Shown: one piece after another, positions 1 through 12,196 of the stretch
Layout: every line of letters begins with the position of its first letter
Position numbering within the stretch: position 1 is the stretch's first letter
Origin: Pagrus major
Taxonomy: Eukaryota; Chordata; Actinopteri; Spariformes; Sparidae
NCBI RefSeq assembly: GCF_040436345.1
Contig: NC_133233.1
Span: 12,810,735-12,874,734, forward strand
Direction of reading: 5' to 3'
Length of the DNA stretch: 64,000 nucleotides
Program-made: the position numbers and the translations under genes
Notes under the pieces: model-generated
Told to the model about the DNA's origin: nothing
Database searches by the model: none
The model's input: only the letters and a program-made list of their open reading frames with translations

Positions 1-1390
1 TTATCTACCTGTGGACAAAATCCTCTCACTCTCTCTTTCACACACAGACCCACACTCACACACACATACACCAAGAGAGGTAATTTTATTAAACATTGTT
101 TTACTGTCCCCCTTAAACATTTAATTGAAATATTATCCACTAATACTTTGTGACGCCATACTTATAAATTGTTCCTGCCACTAGAGTTGTGTTTTCCCTG
201 TTGATATCTTGTGTGCTTGCTGAAAAAGTTGTCAGTGGACATAACACACAACTTTTGATTGTGGAACAAGACAGGGCAGTAACTTTTCAACAAGCCTGAG
301 AGGGACATGTCTGGGACTGAAATGTTCTCATTGCAACAGTCAAGTACTAATTTCAAAGAATCTCAGACAGGCTTTGAACAAACATGCCACTGCAGTAATC
401 ATAAAAAGGTGAGCATCTGTTGTTTAACAAGTTGTTGATGACATAGAAGAAATTAATGTTTAGTGAAATTCTCACAAGTGTCATGTCTTGATAGTTGAGT
501 GGGTGGAGATTTGAGTTCTGAAAAGTGCTGCTGTTATTGTCAATGCTTGAAGATGATTTGATGGAACGTGTGTGGTGTTGATAAGAAAACTGAACCATGA
601 GAGCAGCACTGACTAGATTTAAGATAAGAGGTGAGACGTGACCTGCAAATTGCCTCTGGCCATCTCAGGACAGGCACACTTACGTCAAGGTTATGCTGGC
701 TATTCTAGGAAACAAACAGACTCTACCCCGCCACCGCTACATTTACATCCCACATCTTTCCAAGAAAAATAATTCAGCACAATAAAACACCTGTACTTGA
801 TAGTGAAGGATATAAAGCAGAGGGTTAAATTAGGTTAGCATGCTATCCAGTGATGTAAGTCTATAAAGTAACATTAAAACCTCGATCACCAAAGCAGATA
901 AGAGAAATTACTCAAGATCTCAGATCAGGTCAGTTACAATTTTTCACGTTATGTATTACCAGGCTGTTCAACAACACAATATCTATGCAGTATTCAACTC
1001 AACAAAACTGATACACATCAATAAAAGTGAATTGCACATTATAAAATGTAGTCAGAGAAGCCAAAGGTGCAGGAAGTAGTAAACACAAAGCAAAAGTAGT
1101 TCAAACTATTTTGTAAAAAAATCCAAGACATTAATTTGACAATGTATGTGTAATATACAATTATACAAAAACTCGATACCCCGCTATTCATGGCATAATG
1201 CAGAGAATATTTGCATTCCAGAAACTTTCAGGTGGGGCTTATGCACCGAGGGGGATTATGTCCTGTAGGCCTGAGTGATGAATGCCTGGGCATGCCTTCA
1301 CAGCAATCAGTGTCTTACATGCTGGGTTGGCACAATGGGTACCGTTTTAGATTGTTTTTTTTAATACCTTTTGAGCTCATAGAAAGTTCT
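1..1390. other. Intergenic, no gene recognised
   Basis: No reading frame with homology or splice context was found on either strand. The only structure is a degenerate CA/TC tract at about 20-75. The A+T-rich composition and scattered stops are typical of teleost intergenic DNA. Confidence 0.6.
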
Positions 1391-1429
1391 GTGTGACCAT
1401 TGGTGATTTTAGATCTTCCACCTCCCATT

Positions 1430-1765
1430 TTTCTTGTGGTGTACCTCAAGGCCGAGTCATTGGCACATTATTATTCTCCAGTTATATGCTACATCTAGGT
1501 CAGATCTTTTAAAGGGAACAATAGTTTCACTTTTATGCAGATGACTCCCAGATTAATTTCTCATCTGATTCCAACAACATAGCACAATTGGTGACCATAC
1601 AATCCTGTCTTACAGATGTAAGAAACTGGCTCTCTCAAAACTTTCTTCAGCTAAACGCAGATAAATCAGAATCCATTATCATAGCTCCAGACCCCTCAAG
1701 CAAACTTCTCACTTCTCACTTAGGTTCTCTGTCCAGTTGCATCAAATCCAACAACCTGTAAAGCA
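1430..1765 (+). mobile_element. LINE reverse-transcriptase remnant (CR1/L2-like)
   Basis: Broken plus-strand reading frames resemble the palm region of a non-LTR retrotransposon reverse transcriptase. A VPQG-type motif is followed by LLF at about 1438-1475. After a frame change comes the catalytic F-x-YADD box (YADD at 1534-1545). Downstream is a run resembling the usual L2/CR1 region after YADD (LxxxRNWLSQNFLQLNADKSE, about 1606-1670). Frameshifts and the absence of an endonuclease domain show a short dead fragment. The clade is judged from the VPQG/YADD/LNADK pattern, which is also shared by neighbouring LINE clades. Confidence 0.7.
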
Positions 1766-1803
1766 TTCTAACTTATTTTTGAAAAGTGTAACTAAATAAA
1801 GTG

Positions 1804-1833
<30 letters not shown>
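1804..1833. repeat. (TTA)n microsatellite
   Basis: About ten uninterrupted ATT/TTA units directly follow the LINE remnant. It may be the tail of that insertion. Confidence 0.9.
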
Positions 1834-1835
<2 letters not shown>

Positions 1836-2604
1836 AAAAGGGTAATCATGTTTCTTAACCATATTTTCCAAGCACAAATTTACATATGAAAACTAAGATA
1901 TTAAAGAAAAAAACAAAATAATTCTATGAGATCCCAACCAACAGACAAGGGCCACAATAAAAGCAATGGTATCTAAACTAAAACAAAACTAACAGGAGAA
2001 AGTACAGTTGGTGAAGTAAACCCATGTAGCCCCTAAAATCAGACCAGCATGTATTACAGATGTGGTTTGTTATGAGATGGAACATATTTTTTCTGTTGCC
2101 ATGTACAAGGAGATTCATGGAGACTGGTAGAAGCTCTGCACTTTTCCAGGGCAAGACAAAAGGTTTCAGCAAACCATGACCAGTTTGATAAACCACACAT
2201 TCTGTCTTTTGTTTGCTACAAATTATGACAGATTTGGAGCGTAGTTTAGCTGAACAGGGCGAGGCTGATCCTATTTTTTGTAAAATGGCTCACACAAAAC
2301 GTGATTTTGGTGAAAAGTCAGTTTTCATCTCCTGAATAAATTAAATTGCCAAGTAACCTCGCAATCTTTAAGAAATTATCAGTCAGCAGATGACTCAAAT
2401 TACGACTGTCAAAGTTGAACCTTTTTCTCTGAATTGAGCTGAGCTGCATAATTTCAATGAAATCTTCACAGGGAACAGTCACCTCTGTGAACAGAGAGAT
2501 ATGTTAATATGAGAGATAAGATACTAACTACTCTGTGACCCTCCCCCTTCCTTCTCTAAGAAACAGAAGAACTATAAGGGGAGTGGTTTCCACTGTTGTC
2601 GGCC

Positions 2605-2664
2605 TGCAGTATTTATTCAGACACCTTCTGCTTGTTCCTCACAACTCAGTCTGCAACCATAGCC
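2605..2664 (+). promoter_or_regulatory. Probable bco1l core promoter and short 5' UTR
   Basis: A TATA-like TATTTAT lies at 2610-2616, about 30 bp before a plausible start site near 2640, which would give a 5' UTR of about 25 nt. The start codon at 2665 sits in a near-perfect Kozak context (GCCATGG). The region above (1840-2600) holds nothing else that I recognise. The transcription start is inferred. Confidence 0.45.
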
Positions 2665-5600
2665 ATGGACTTTTCCAAGAACGCAGAGGAGAGGCCAGAG
2701 CCCTCTAAGGCAGATGTAAAAGGTAGGTCGAGTTTTTACTATTGATTGAACAAGAAATGCACTGACTTGATAACATAGCTGAATGTTTTATGGTTTTCTA
2801 TGTTTCTTCTCACATAGGGAATATTCCTAGCTGGCTGCAAGGCACACTGCTGCGTAATGGCCCCGGCATCTTTTCAGTGGGGGACACCAGCTACGACCAC
2901 TGGTTCGATGGGATGGCCATCATGCACAGCTTCAACTTTAAAGACGGTTGGTTTTGTATTTCTAACTTCTACCTTTTCTCACAAAAATAAAGAAACTGAC
3001 TGTTACTATAACATTAGGTCTGTTACAGTGTCAGTGAACAGAGCATGCTAAAAGACAACTTATACACATAGAAATTTAAAGAAATTTAAATGGTTTTATT
3101 TTTCTTTACAGGTGAAGTGATCCACAGGAGCAGATTTCTCAGAAGTGACACCTATAAAGCTAACATGGCTGCAAACAGGATAGTGGTGTCGGAAATGGGG
3201 ACAATGGCATACCCAGACCCGAGCAAGAACTTCATTGTCAAGTAAGCACGCTCTTCATTTTATTCAGACCAGCTCTTTCATATTATATATTATATGTTAT
3301 TTATAATTATTTTATTCCTCTTATTTAATCACTTAGATTCACTTAGATTCACTTAGCAAACTTAGAGTTGCAGTATTTGCAAAACAGTTCTTTACACAAA
3401 AAAAATGTTAGTCAATTAACTTTTCAACAAGTTTCTCTAGGTGTTCTAGTATTAGCATAATCAGTCTTTTGTGATGGACTACCCCCCCTGCTGTTTACCT
3501 TCCTGACTGCTGTGGCTTTACAAATGACCCACACATTTCTAGGGGACTCTGACTGTGAGTAAGTCATGTTGTTTGTGTCTATATTATTCCTAAAACTGTC
3601 TTCTTCTTAGGGCTATAACCTTTCTCAACCACACGGTGCCTGACTTCACTGACAACGGGGCAAGCAATTTCATGAAATATGGAAACGACTATTTTGCCAC
3701 CTCTGAAACCAACTACATCCGCAAAATTGATCCTGTGACCCTCGAAACTCAGGACAAGGTAACGTCTTCTGCCGATCTTGATCACTCGCCAGTGATCCTA
3801 TTGACACACATCCAAATGAAACATTTTCATTTTAGAACTCATGAGTTGCTGAATTGTTTCACACAGGTGGACTACTTGAAGTACCTGCCGGTAAACTTGG
3901 CTTCATCCCATCCACACTATGACAAAGAAGGCAATGCCTACAACATGGGAACTTCAATTGCAGAGAAGGGCAAGACGAAATACCTGCTGTTCAAAGTCCC
4001 TGCTGTTGCAGAGAAAGGTATAAACCCCATGACCTGCTCTACTTTGCCCCCTGAGAGCTCTCTTCTCCAATCAGCTGTACTTTGTAAAAAAACACAGCAC
4101 AGGATTATGCAAATGTAGGTGAACCACAGCTGGGCCATGATAAAATGTGCCTGTTGCCATTGGTTCCTTCTGTGAATGTGAATAGAAATATATAAATGCA
4201 TCTTCATAACAGTATACTTTTCAGACACTGACACATGTTGCATACCCTTTAGGTTTTAAATAGTCTAAGTTTTTATAGAGGGACAGAGTGCCCTGTATTA
4301 ATGATTAACTGAACCATTAAATGCATTTTCTTTATATTTACCACAAATTAATAAAATGCTTTGACAAAATAAGTGTTTCTTTTCTTTAACTGATGTCTTG
4401 TGTTGTTATTTTCTTTAAACCTTCAGACAAAGGCAAGAATGTGCCTGTGCTGAAGAACGTGGAGGTGGTCTGCTCCATTCCCTGCCGCTCGCTGCTCACA
4501 CCCAGCTACTATCACAGCTTCGGCATGACTGACAACTACTTCATCTTCATCGAGCAGCCTTTGAAACTGGACATCCTCAAGATGGCCACTGCATACATGA
4601 GGGGGGTCAACTGGGCGAGCTGCCTGAAATTCTGCCCTGATGAAAATGTGAGGGGTCACTGCTGTCTGTTTCTGTTTCTGAGTCTACCAATGTGATGGAC
4701 TGTAGATTTTAATTTCTTCTTCTGGCATCACACTGTGCTGTCTTTCTTAATGCTTTATTTCTTCAACAGACTCTGATCCACCTGATCGACAGAAAGACGG
4801 GCAAAGAGGTCGAGACAAAGTACTACACTGGAGCAATGGTCGTCTACCATCACGTGAACGCTTTCGAGGATGACGGTCACGTGGTCTTCGATGTCATCGC
4901 CTACAAGGATAACAGCCTCTATGATATGTTCTTCATGAGCAAGTTGAATGAAAACACCCAGGATGATGCCTACTCTAAACCAGGCTACAAAAGATTTGCA
5001 CTTCCCATCCACTCAGACAAGGTAGGATTTTTTTTTTTTTATGAATTTATTCTCCTTGAAATTCGAGAAGATGTTCCCTTCAATGCTTAATATTTCCTTT
5101 TTGTCTGTAGGGCATTGCTGTTGGAGAGGACCTGGTGAAACTCAAATACACAACAGCCAGTGCTGTGAAAGAGAAAGAAGGCAAACTAATGTGCCAGGCA
5201 GAGGTGCTCTGTGAAGGTAAAACCAATGCCACTCAAACAGGAAGAGATATCTACTGAAGATAGCATGCTAACCAGCTAGCCACAGGCCTGAAAACCTCTC
5301 TCTCCCACTGGTCCAAAGCTCTTGTGCAAGTGGTGTAAATTTCAACACTCCCTTGGAAGTCCAGCTAGCTGCCTGGCTAACTTAGCTAAGAAGCTAAAAG
5401 TAGCTACGTTCACGGATGTATAAAGTGGATATTCATACTCAAAACAAATAGGAGGTAGCATATTAAGGTTAAACGCTAACTGCAGCCAACTATAGGTGTC
5501 GTTAACTAGTTAGCTCAGTCAGCCATGCAGCCAGCAGTATGGACTGGGAGCTCGGAGCACCAGAGAAGTACAGGTGTTTACACTTCTAGTACAGGATATT

Positions 5601-8206
5601 TGGACCGGGACAGGTTGTGGCTAGCTGGTTAGCATGCTAACATGATGCGCAATACAATACATGGATATCATTATATCAAAACTGTTAGTTCTTCACATGC
5701 TGTCATTAATTTTAGTTGAGTTTTGACTGTTTTCAACCAAAATTCTTACATATTGCACCTTTAAGAGTAATTGATTTGTTTGTGCACACACAAAACCTGT
5801 CTTTTTTTTTAATGTCCATCAGGTTTTGAACTACCCAGAATAAATTATGACTTCAACGGCAAGAGGCACCGGTTTGTCTACGGGAGCAGTGTGGAGGACT
5901 CTGCACTGTCAAAGCTGGTAAGATTACCTATTGTTTTAAATCTGGCTTTTGCAAAAGAGAATTAGTGGAAACATCCGTCCTGTGATTTCTTACAGTCTCA
6001 TTATGGTTATTAGCCAAGAGAGACCCGAAACGTGCAGACTGTTGAAGAACAGATCGTTCAGATGCAGGGCTATTGGGAAACAGATGTTCCTGGTTGCATT
6101 GTTTTTTACGGAGGTAGGAAGCAAATTGCAGAACTGAGAATTACCAGTTGGCAAAACAGAAGGACACTTTGTTAATGTCTGAATCACTAATTGCACCAAC
6201 AATCCATTGTATGGCTCTGGCTCTAACACCCACACATCCTTTCCATTGGGTACACTTATACATTAAGGGATCGGAAACAATTCAAAGAAGCAATAAGTTA
6301 AGTGAAGCTTCAAAGTATTGAGCGACAAAGCTCTCTTACTTAAAAAGAAAGAAAGAGAGCTTCCTTTGCATCTCACGGCATCCGGTCCAGAAGTGCTGGC
6401 AAAGAGGAAGGAAAAAGGAAACATCTTGGTTTAAACAATTAGATATTGTTATTTATTTCCACTTGACACAGAATCCCGACAACATAAGAGAGCTTTGAAA
6501 TTTTTAATGGTGTTTGGATGTGCGCTTTACGCAGTTTTATACCCATGTGAATAAAAGGCAGGATGAGCAAAAGGAAAAGGTAAACATCATGCTGAGGAAA
6601 GTTATTGCTAGGATATCCTTTAGGAAGATGAGACCTTGCACATTTACGCCTGGCCTAGAGCATGTTTATTGTTTATTTCCTCAACAACAAATTAAGTTTG
6701 AAGTAGATCCTGCTTGAGGGGACACCCTGACCTTATTTTGAGCCCAGACATTTGCTATAGGAGCTAAAATATTGTTTTTCATACATGCTTACATACACAA
6801 TAATGTCACCCACCACTTATTATACTTCTCCTTTCAGCCGCACCAATGAGGAACATAAATATGACTGTAATGTGATCAAATGTGCTGAAAAAGTAAAACT
6901 GCAGTCATTTGATGATTAAATTTAGCAAAGTGTGGAGTCTGCATGTTATCCCTGTTCCTGTGTGGGTTTTTTTCTTTTCAAAGAAGTGCATCTTATATTG
7001 ATTGACAACTCTAAGTGGTACTGGGAAGCACTGGGATCCTTCTGATAAAAAATTCCTTGATTACCTAATGAGCTGACCCAACACTTCGACTAAAGCCAGC
7101 CAACCTAATACTAAGAAAAGAGGTGGCACCAGTTCCTGAATTACCACAGCTGACTGACAAGACTGTTTTACAACGTCATAACTCTATTCCAAGTATATAG
7201 TGTGCAGATTACTGAAATTACTGCACGGGCAATTGACATCTACAAGATAAGCTCTTTACATGCCTTACTCATTTGTTTTTCTCACACTGTCCATTGCTGC
7301 TGGACCTCTATTCACCCTCATCTGAGCGTTCCTGTCTCCTTAAGGCCCCTTTTCTGAAAAGCTCAGTCTGCTCTGATTGGCCAGCTCTGACAGGCCTGAG
7401 CAGGCAGCACCTATCATGTTTTGCATCAACTCATTTGGGGTTTTTGCAACCAAGGCTGTGCTGGGGAATGGCAGAGGGCGGTGACTATATAGTTGGGACA
7501 TAACAACCTTACAGAAGTCTTGGCACTGCATTAAAAAGTACAGTTTCTGAATGAGGGTATCAGCATTTCTCCATTGACTGAGCATTATGATACCCTCAGA
7601 GTGTTTATATAACACCTAAGATGTCTCACTTTCTACAACATGGGACCCTTAATGCTTTGTTATGACCTGTTTGTACAGACTAAGTTTAAACATTTCTTAA
7701 TTTTTTTCCCCCAATCTATTTGGTTACTGTAGGTTGCAAAGTTGGACACAGAAACCAAGGAAAGGGTTTACTGGAGTGAGGACAACTGCTGGCCATCAGA
7801 GCCGATGTTCATCCCCAGACCAAATGGAGAGTCAGAGGATGATGGTGAGAATACCGTGTGGTGTGCATGCACAATGTATGACATGTACATGTACGATACT
7901 ATATACCAGCTAGGCTACAAACTCGCAGGAATCTTTAATGATAAGACAGTATGTTTCATTGTGTATTTTTAGAGAGCGTTTGATCTGACAACTTGCTGTG
8001 ATCTGATGTGATTTTACTTTGCACTCTAAACAGTAATCTCTTCCTTTCCATTTGCAGGTGTGGTTTTAGCATCAGTTGTCAACCCAGGCCAGCCTGGTTT
8101 CGTCCTGGTTCTTGATGGCAGAACATTTAAAGAAGTAGGACGAGCATACATTAAGGCTGAGCTGCAAAATAGCGTGCATGGATTTTTTATCCCACAAGGA
8201 AATTAG
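2665..8206 (+). CDS. bco1l: Beta-carotene 15,15'-oxygenase-like (BCO1 branch)
   Basis: This is a non-haem iron carotenoid oxygenase that should split beta-carotene centrally into retinal; the product is cytosolic. Eleven coding exons join without a frame break: 2665-2722, 2818-2946, 3112-3241, 3611-3758, 3867-4017, 4427-4647, 4770-5021, 5111-5216, 5823-5917, 7733-7844 and 8058-8206. They give 516 aa, against about 547 in human BCO1. All four iron-ligand histidines are present: H170 (SSHPHYD), H235 (YYHSFG), H306 ([10 protein letters not shown]) and H508 (SVHGFF). Segments such as [11 protein letters not shown] and [10 protein letters not shown] are BCO1-like rather than BCO2-like, and there is no mitochondrial presequence. 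The C-terminus stops soon after the last histidine, lacking human BCO1's tail. Teleosts carry both bco1 and bco1l, and I favour bco1l from the short tail and the pkia neighbourhood. The family call is sure; the paralogue is moderately sure. Confidence 0.9.
5261..5415 (-). mobile_element. Non-autonomous DNA transposon copy (inverted) in bco1l intron 8
   Basis: This stretch is the reverse complement of the element at 10996-11320. It runs from GCATGCTAACCAGCTAGCC through the CCCACTGG and GTGCAAGTGG segments and matches closely over about 90 bp. It lacks a clear terminal repeat, so it is truncated. It faces a second, direct copy in the same intron. Confidence 0.75.
5468..5764 (+). mobile_element. 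Non-autonomous DNA transposon copy (direct) in bco1l intron 8
   Basis: It shares with the copy at 10996-11320 the blocks GTTAGCTCAG, GTGTTTACAC and GGCTAGCTGGTTAGCATGC. It ends with the same terminal sequence, TTACATATTGCACCTTTAA, at 5764. The 5' end is diverged, so its left boundary is approximate. Confidence 0.75.
5918..7732 (+). other. bco1l intron 9
   Basis: This is the longest bco1l intron (1.8 kb). I see no exon, RNA gene or recognisable transposon in it. Short reading frames inside lack splice or homology support. Confidence 0.6.
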
Positions 8207-8510
8207 CTAGTTGTGTGTACGTAACATCTTCCCAAAAAACTGTGCTGTCTGGCACGGGAAGCTGTTTGAACAGTTTTAGACAAAAGCGCGATGAGGGTGT
8301 GCATGGATTCATGGATGTCTCCTCATCTCTTTCATAGTGATTGTATCCTAACAAATTTTTCTTGGAATGTTTATTAAGAAGCATGCAGATTTATTGATTT
8401 CATATGGATCAAAATGTTGCTTAAGCTTGTATATATATACGACTGTTATGTACTCTCCATTATTCTATTGTACTGCTCTGGTCATTATTGTACCTGTGCA
8501 CCTCCTTTTC

Positions 8511-8516
8511 ATTAAA
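8511..8516 (+). promoter_or_regulatory. bco1l poly(A) signal
   Basis: ATTAAA, a common variant signal, lies 305 nt after the stop codon and next to an A-run. This implies a 3' UTR of about 0.3 kb. Confidence 0.5.
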
Positions 8517-8529
8517 AAAAAAATGTAAC

Positions 8530-10995
8530 TTGAAGATGTATTCCAGTTCTTAAATTAGACAGGATTATAAGAATGACTCAAAAGATGTTATGATAACCAA
8601 TCATGGTTATAGTATGTAAGTGAGACACATGAATGTAAAATGTCTTTCAGTTCATTTTATCATCTGTTGGTAAAGCACGTGGACACGTGTGTCCTCTTAT
8701 CACTCTTAACGTATTTATATAAGTAAGTTCACTCTTAAGCAAAGTCTATTTGATACGCTCCTGCGTTATCTTAGGCACATTACAGCTTTGTGAGCTTTGT
8801 GATGAAAGATTATACAATACACACATGCGCAATATACTATCATTTACATCATATAGACCTATAACCACAGTATCTATTTTAATCAGGAAAGGCTTGATAA
8901 AAACAGATTTAAAGAATGATCAGAATACATTTTTTGTCGTGCTCAAAACGTATGTGAATATATCAATGGTGACCTGGTGCAGTCAGAACAACTTGGAGGT
9001 CATTGCTATAAAAACACATTAGTAGAGATTATATGTATTTCTTTGATCATACTTCATTGTCAGTTTTCATTTTTTAACTTTTCTTGCATTTTCATTTTTA
9101 TTCTATATTTTCTACTCGCTATCCCACATGACGAAATTGCTCTGGCCCAGTGACAAGCCACACAGCCTACTTACATTTGGCATTGAGCAATGAGTTACAG
9201 TCCACAGATGGTCCAGATCTGGTAGCCAGAACACGGGACACATATAGCCCATGACATTGCCATATCTCAGTCAGCTGTATGACCATAGCTGTCCCTATCA
9301 TGTCCGTTCTATGTTGGAGGCAAGACTCATTTTAGTTTATTTAGAGAAAAATGAAGAAATTGAGAACGGCTGGTTTCTTTAAAGGACAACTCCACAAAAA
9401 TGGTTGTTTACTGTTCTGCACCAAAACACCAGGTCAAATTCCATGAGGCAATAAACCTGATATGATGTAAGGCTGCCCTACATGCTAGAAAATGAGTTAG
9501 CCTCATTGTGCCTCTAAATGGGTAACTAGCTTGTTTTGTACTAGTTATACTTTAAATATGGGTCACGTAATAAAATAATTTTAATCTTATCCAACGTTTG
9601 GGAATGTCTGCAACTGGATGAGACTGTATGAGCAGAAAAAATGAATAAGAGCTATTATAACTTATTATTTCATTGTATTTAGTGTGTATTTGTTATAGTG
9701 TGAATCTTTTCTAATATGGTTTTGAAAAGTGTTACATAAAAATGAATAGTTACTTACCATCATCTTCAGACAAACAGTAGGTCTCTAATGACAGTATTTA
9801 TCGTCTGTCATAGGCCTAATCACTATCTAATCACCAACACGGGCATAATCACTACCTTTTGTATAACATCGGCCTATAATTGTAGCGCACCAATCTTATC
9901 ATATGGGTCAACATTACCAGTATATATCCCATCCAGCAGTAAAGAGCAGGAATGACCTAACAGTGTCTATTAACTAACAGTTAATTACCTATCATTTCAA
10001 AATTCAAATTTGATGAGTACTTCTAATGTCGTAGGTTTACTGTTGACCACTAGAGGGAGACAATGACCTTGTTTACGCAGCCCTATCCTCTGTCGACAGA
10101 ACACCATGCATGTCCTGACTCGATTTTCATTTTTCACAGGTGAGATTTAATTGCACATCAACACTTACAAAGATCACAAAACTTAATATGGGGACATTAT
10201 ATAGCAAAGTCATTGACAACAGGGTGGCATGACTCATGAATGAGCTGCAGAAAATAACAACGATACAACATAAGATACAACATGATCGTTGGTGCTCTAG
10301 GTCACCTACAGTGCAAATAGTACTGGTCATTAAATCACACTGTACCTGATTCAGTGTATGAGTTCTTCTGGACCTCTAACTACAGTGTAGAAAAGCCCAT
10401 TACACCTTTACTTTCAATGTGCCATTATGCCAGTGTTATATGAATCCCAGATTGTCCCAGTTTTAGAGTGCATTTCCATATATTTGACTGGTACGACAGG
10501 AACAGGCAGTGTAACATAGCAACCATTATAGTAGAGGGGTGGTTCTTTGTGAGGTTTAAAAGGGAAAGGTTGACTGACAAGAGAAATGGGAAATGCAAAT
10601 TCATTCTAATGGACACCCCATAACACAGAGACGTATAAACACACCTCTGATAAGAAAAAATATCATTAATAACACACTAGTGTACTTGAGTGCAATCAGT
10701 TCTCATTTCCAAAAGCAAATCAATTATTTACCTCAATATCCGCTGTAAACTAATTAACATTTGAACCATATCTTCACACACACACACACCACACACACAC
10801 TCAGACACACATTTGGATAAGCTGAACGGTAGTGCATCGATCTAGGATAACCAGGAAACCGTACAATATGGACACTTTTGAGTTATCTGAAAACTTTACA
10901 TCTTGCACTTGAAGAGAACTCCAGCGTCCCATCTCCATCACACACTACAAAGGCTGAAGACTTCCACATGTCGCCAGCTGCAGACGAGTGGAATG
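8530..10995. other. Intergenic between bco1l and pkia
   Basis: No coding exon was recognised. Part of this stretch may belong to the pkia 3' UTR, whose end I cannot place. It contains a CTCF-like motif at 10047 and a CA tract at about 10774-10805. Confidence 0.5.
10047..10061 (+). promoter_or_regulatory. CTCF-like motif, forward
   Basis: CCACTAGAGGGAGAC closely matches the vertebrate CTCF core (CCASYAGRKGGCRS). It is motif evidence only. Confidence 0.4.
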
Positions 10996-11320
10996 TTTAA
11001 AGGTGAAATATGTAAGAGTTGGCCACCTTGAATTCATCCTCCACTCAAATAGGGGCAGCATATCACCAGAGAAACGTGTTTGTTTTACACATCCATGTCT
11101 GTAGCTTGTTAGCTCAGTTAGCCGTGCAGCTAGCTGGCCTACGAGGGGAGTGTTGGTGTTTACACCACTTGCACAGGAGCTTTGGGCCGGTGGGAGAAAG
11201 AGGTTTTCAGGCCCGCGGCTAGCTGGTTAGCATGCAAACAATATATAGATGTTATTCTATTGATTGAAATACATTTTTGAATGTTCTGAACTAAAAAACT
11301 GTACATATTGCACCTTTAAA
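10996..11320 (+). mobile_element. MITE-like DNA transposon with terminal inverted repeats
   Basis: The left end, TTTAAAGGTGAAATATGTA, is the inverted repeat of the right end, TACATATTGCACCTTTAAA, with one mismatch over 19 bp. The body is 325 bp and noncoding. TTAA occurs at both edges, which could be a TTAA target duplication (piggyBac-like) or part of the TIR itself. Two related copies lie in bco1l intron 8. Confidence 0.85.
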
Positions 11321-12196
11321 TATGATTTACGATAATATAACCAAACAGATTTAGTTCCTGAATAACTGCAAGAGTGAAAGTCAACCTCATAATGAAGGTT
11401 TAAATTATTAATTTAATGACTTACTACATACAAAGTTACAAAACGTTCACATTGTAAATCAAGCAGTACGACGCAAATCTGCTATATCTCACCTGACAGT
11501 ATAAACAAAACATACAATGCCATCCTCCCGCCGGATGTTCAGTTTCACTTTAAAAACAGTGGAGTGCAGTTGTGAGATAATGTCCAGCAAGCTCACACAA
11601 AAACCAATAGATGGATAGAGCTAGATCCAAAGGGGATATTGAAAAAAGTGAGCACTGATTGATGTAAGAGGAGCAGAGGGAGGGTAGGTATCCAATCACT
11701 GTCCCCAGTTCCCTGGAAGTGTTTCAGCCACATCAGTGGAGATTGATTCAAGGCGAGGATGGCAGGGGGGGAGACCAAATCTTAACTCAGTGGATACACT
11801 TAAGCTTGCCCCAAAAACTCTGAACGGCCTCTTTTCCCTCCTCTCCTTTCCTCTCAGGACCAGTCAGTCAAACAAGGCTGGTTGTGGTTGTTGACATCAA
11901 GCCGCGTTCATCGTGCATCACACCCAATCCCGTGTCAGCAGCCATGACGGAAAGTCAGCAAGAAAAGGAGGCTTTTTAAAGAAATTGGAACAACCCCAAG
12001 TGCAGAAGGGAAACTGCGCTGCGGTTGCCATAGGGATGACTTCCTGATGGCTGGATGGTGGCAGGAGAGGATTTTGCTGTGTCTGTTCACAGTGATTAGA
12101 TTAAACCGGCCGGTCAGAGAGGCCTAGCATCCAGGGATCAGGTGGAGGAGAAGAAGGGGCTGTTTGAGTTCACAAATGTCAGCAGCCCGTTGCTGC
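11321..12196 (-). other. Probable pkia 3' UTR and flank
   Basis: This stretch follows the pkia stop codon on the minus strand. It is fairly G+C-rich near the stop and has no other gene. No poly(A) signal could be fixed with confidence. Confidence 0.4.

Noticed and set aside
2665-8206. BCO2 as the identity of the oxygenase
   Set aside because: The first exons look similar in both branches, but the central segments ([23 protein letters not shown]) and the lack of a mitochondrial leader fit BCO1.
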